Below are positions 62,416 to 64,000 of a DNA stretch of 64,000 bases, one piece after another. Position 1 is the stretch's first letter. Each line of letters begins with the position of its first letter. The notes below the pieces were generated by a model. It made no database searches and had not been told where the DNA came from. It worked only from the letters and a program-made list of their open reading frames with translations. The stretch spans positions 62,001 to 126,000 of the forward strand of contig JAJFJA010000015.1 of the NCBI GenBank assembly GCA_021774445.1, in the 5' to 3' direction. The DNA comes from Alphaproteobacteria bacterium (lineage in GTDB: Bacteria; Pseudomonadota; Alphaproteobacteria; UBA6615). The position numbers and the translations under genes are program-made.

Positions 62416-63149
62416 CACAGGACCGACTTGGCGAGCAAAGCGAGGGCCGACAGGGTGCAAAAAGCCAGTACGACCCGGCGTACATGTCCCTTATCCACGT
62501 ATCGAACGACCAGGTTTGAAACAGCAAAGCCGGCAACCAGAAACGGCAGCAGATTGAGGCCTACCATCAGATCAAAAAGGCCGAAGCGGCCGAACATGGC
62601 CAGCGCGATAATGGAAATCAAGGCGCCGCAGACGAAATAGGCCCCAAGTGTCGAACGTATCTGCGGGCCGGAGCCATGCTGGTAGACCAGCGCCATGGGC
62701 GGTGCGCCGATCGAGGTGATCGTGCCCATATAGCCTGAGGCGACGCCAGCGAGAACAAGGTTGCGGGCGCTTGGTACCAGCATCCAGCCGGCCACGCTTA
62801 ACGCCACCGCAAGCAGCACCAAGCTGCCGAAAACCAAACCGAACAGCCCGACCGGGATGGCCGCGAGCGTAAAACCAGCCACAAAGGATGCCGGAATGCG
62901 GCCGACCAGGGCGTACGCTAGGCCTCGCTTGTCGATCGCCCGCCACTCACGTACCGCGACCAGCACCGATACAAGCATGGCCAGAAACAACAGCGGACCC
63001 GGCACGAGGACCGGGTCGACGACCGCCATAACCGGCGCCGCGACCATGCCGAAGCCGAGGCCGGTCGAGCCCTGTACCATCGACGCGACGAAGACCGCGG
63101 CGGCGGCCGCGGCGTAGATCGGCAGATCAATGGCGAATAGCCAATCCAT
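62415..63149 (-). CDS. TauE/SafE-family permease (TSUP)
   Basis: The product is 244 residues with about eight membrane segments. It has the paired TSUP motif: GSTGLGFGMVAAPVMAVVDPVLVPGPLLF in the first half and SGYMGTITSIGAPPMALVYQH in the second. These permeases export or import sulfonates, sulfite or organic acids. One-base overlap with the Rieske gene suggests a shared substrate; 32 bp separate it from the aldehyde dehydrogenase stop. Confidence 0.88.
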   Translation of the reverse strand: MDWLFAIDLPIYAAAAAAVFVASMVQGSTGLGFGMVAAPVMAVVDPVLVPGPLLFLAMLVSVLVAVREWRAIDKRGLAYALVGRIPASFVAGFTLAAIPVGLFGLVFGSLVLLAVALSVAGWMLVPSARNLVLAGVASGYMGTITSIGAPPMALVYQHGSGPQIRSTLGAYFVCGALISIIALAMFGRFGLFDLMVGLNLLPFLVAGFAVSNLVVRYVDKGHVRRVVLAFCTLSALALLAKSVL

Positions 63150-63181
63150 GGGCGCGATCCCGGTCCGTGCCGTTGTGTCGC

Positions 63182-64000
63182 CTAACCGTTGAGATAGACG
63201 GTCTTGGTGGTGGTGTAGAAATCCATCACGCCGGCGCCGGCCTGTTCTTTATAGACCTGGTTACTGGAGTGCTTGATCCCGCCGAAGGGCGCGGCAAGGG
63301 CAACGCCGGTCGTGGGGCTGTTTACCTTGATAACCCCAGCCTCGATACGGCCGGCAAAGTCCAGCACCCGCCCAAGGTCACGCGTGACAATCGACGCCGC
63401 GAGGCCATATTCCACGGCATTGCCGAGCGACAATGCTTCCTCCAGATCGGCGACCCGCTGCATCGCCACGACTGGACCAAACACCTCCTCGCAAGTGAGG
63501 GGGGCGCCGGTCGGCAGGTCGGCAAACAGCGCCGGCGATACAAAAAATCCATTGTCACGGCCGTTGCCGGCGAGCCGTTCACCACCGGTAAGGTGGCGTC
63601 CGCCCTGCGCGGTCCCCGTTGCGACATAGCCAAGCACTTTATCAAGCTGCGCCTGACTGGCCAGCGGACCCATGGCAACGCCATTCTGCAGGCCGTTGCC
63701 GACCTTGATTGCCGCCGTGGCCTCGGCCAGGCGTTCGGCCAGAGCATCGTAAAGGCTATCGGCGGCGAGAACGCGGCTGGTCCCGGTGCATGCTTGGCCG
63801 GAGAGCCCGAATGCGCCTTTGGTAACCACCTGAACGGCACGGTCGAGATCGGCATCTTCCAAGACGATGCATGGATTCTTTCCACCCATCTCGAGCTGGG
63901 TGCGCTTGTCGGGTCCGGCCAGCTCATATATCCGCTTGCCGACCGGATAGGAGCCCGTGAAAGTGATCACGCCGGTCTGCGGCGCTGTCACGATGGCCTC
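63182..64000 (-). CDS. NAD(P)-dependent aldehyde dehydrogenase, truncated at the window edge
   Basis: The C-terminal ~270 residues are visible; the frame stays open to the window end and the start is outside (GTG 63991 is not the real start). ALDH motifs: VITFTGSYPVGKRI, LEMGGKNPCIVLEDADLD with the general-base Glu, GLSGQACTGTSRVL with the nucleophilic Cys, CEEVFGPV, and FGGIKHSSNQVYKEQAG. The pattern is of the 2,5-dioxovalerate/ketoglutarate-semialdehyde type. Likely upstream gene of the permease and Rieske gene. Confidence 0.93.
   Translation of the reverse strand, partial: EAIVTAPQTGVITFTGSYPVGKRIYELAGPDKRTQLEMGGKNPCIVLEDADLDRAVQVVTKGAFGLSGQACTGTSRVLAADSLYDALAERLAEATAAIKVGNGLQNGVAMGPLASQAQLDKVLGYVATGTAQGGRHLTGGERLAGNGRDNGFFVSPALFADLPTGAPLTCEEVFGPVVAMQRVADLEEALSLGNAVEYGLAASIVTRDLGRVLDFAGRIEAGVIKVNSPTTGVALAAPFGGIKHSSNQVYKEQAGAGVMDFYTTTKTVYLNG

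Overview
The window is high-GC, densely coded, Gram-negative DNA. It carries two OmpA-type peptidoglycan-binding proteins, lipoprotein signal peptides, a Pel exopolysaccharide operon of proteobacterial type, a soxBDAG sarcosine oxidase operon and two complete sugar ABC transporters. Together with the gene style (Sel1 repeats, DUF4384, caspase-like proteins, IclR-controlled catabolic blocks) this points to an alphaproteobacterium, most likely a Rhodospirillales-like environmental or marine heterotroph. That placement is inferred from gene content, not from a phylogenetic marker. I saw no rRNA, tRNA, CRISPR array, transposase or prophage.

Layout. (1) 1-10.7 kb: an envelope/secreted-protein island. 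It holds Sel1-repeat proteins (one fused to a glycosyltransferase), two OmpA-domain proteins, a DUF4384 lipoprotein, a caspase-like protein that has lost both catalytic residues, a pyruvyltransferase-like protein, a lipoprotein hydrolase, a protein with the motif set of ExoY/edema-factor nucleotidyl cyclase toxins, a divergent peptidoglycan amidase, and an extremely acidic Ser/Glu/Tyr/Asp repeat protein. (2) 11.1-26.5 kb: glmS, an NDP-sugar epimerase and a rearranged pel operon: pelA deacetylase part, pelB, pelA hydrolase part, a DUF4384 membrane protein, then pelD, pelE, pelF and pelG. PelA is split into two genes, PelD has only its GAF part, no PelC is visible, and PelB shows no obvious outer-membrane barrel. 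glmS and the epimerase plausibly supply amino-sugar nucleotides. (3) 26.7-29 kb: small, mostly secreted orphan genes, several with their own terminators.

(4) 29.1-42.8 kb, minus strand: an IclR regulator, aldose epimerase, SDR, HpaI-type aldolase, Gfo/Idh oxidoreductase, thiamine-diphosphate enzyme, a dimethylformamidase-like alpha/beta pair, and a five-gene sugar ABC operon. A shared operator-like sequence lies upstream of the aldolase and upstream of the ABC operon. (5) 42.9-51.4 kb: soxBDAG, a sulfatase, an internally deleted aminotransferase and a betaine-homocysteine methyltransferase-like gene, a methylated-amine (betaine to sarcosine to glycine) theme. (6) 51.6-61.4 kb, plus strand: three Gfo/Idh dehydrogenases, an SDR, a sugar-phosphate isomerase/epimerase and an RbsBACC-type transporter, read as one sugar or cyclitol catabolic operon. 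(7) 61.4-64 kb, minus strand: a Rieske protein missing the usual catalytic iron ligands, a TauE/SafE permease and a truncated aldehyde dehydrogenase.

The best candidates for something new are the ExoY-like protein next to a peptidoglycan amidase, the pseudo-caspase island, the rearranged Pel system without the c-di-GMP module in PelD, and the thiamine-enzyme/dimethylformamidase unit with its operator-like sites.
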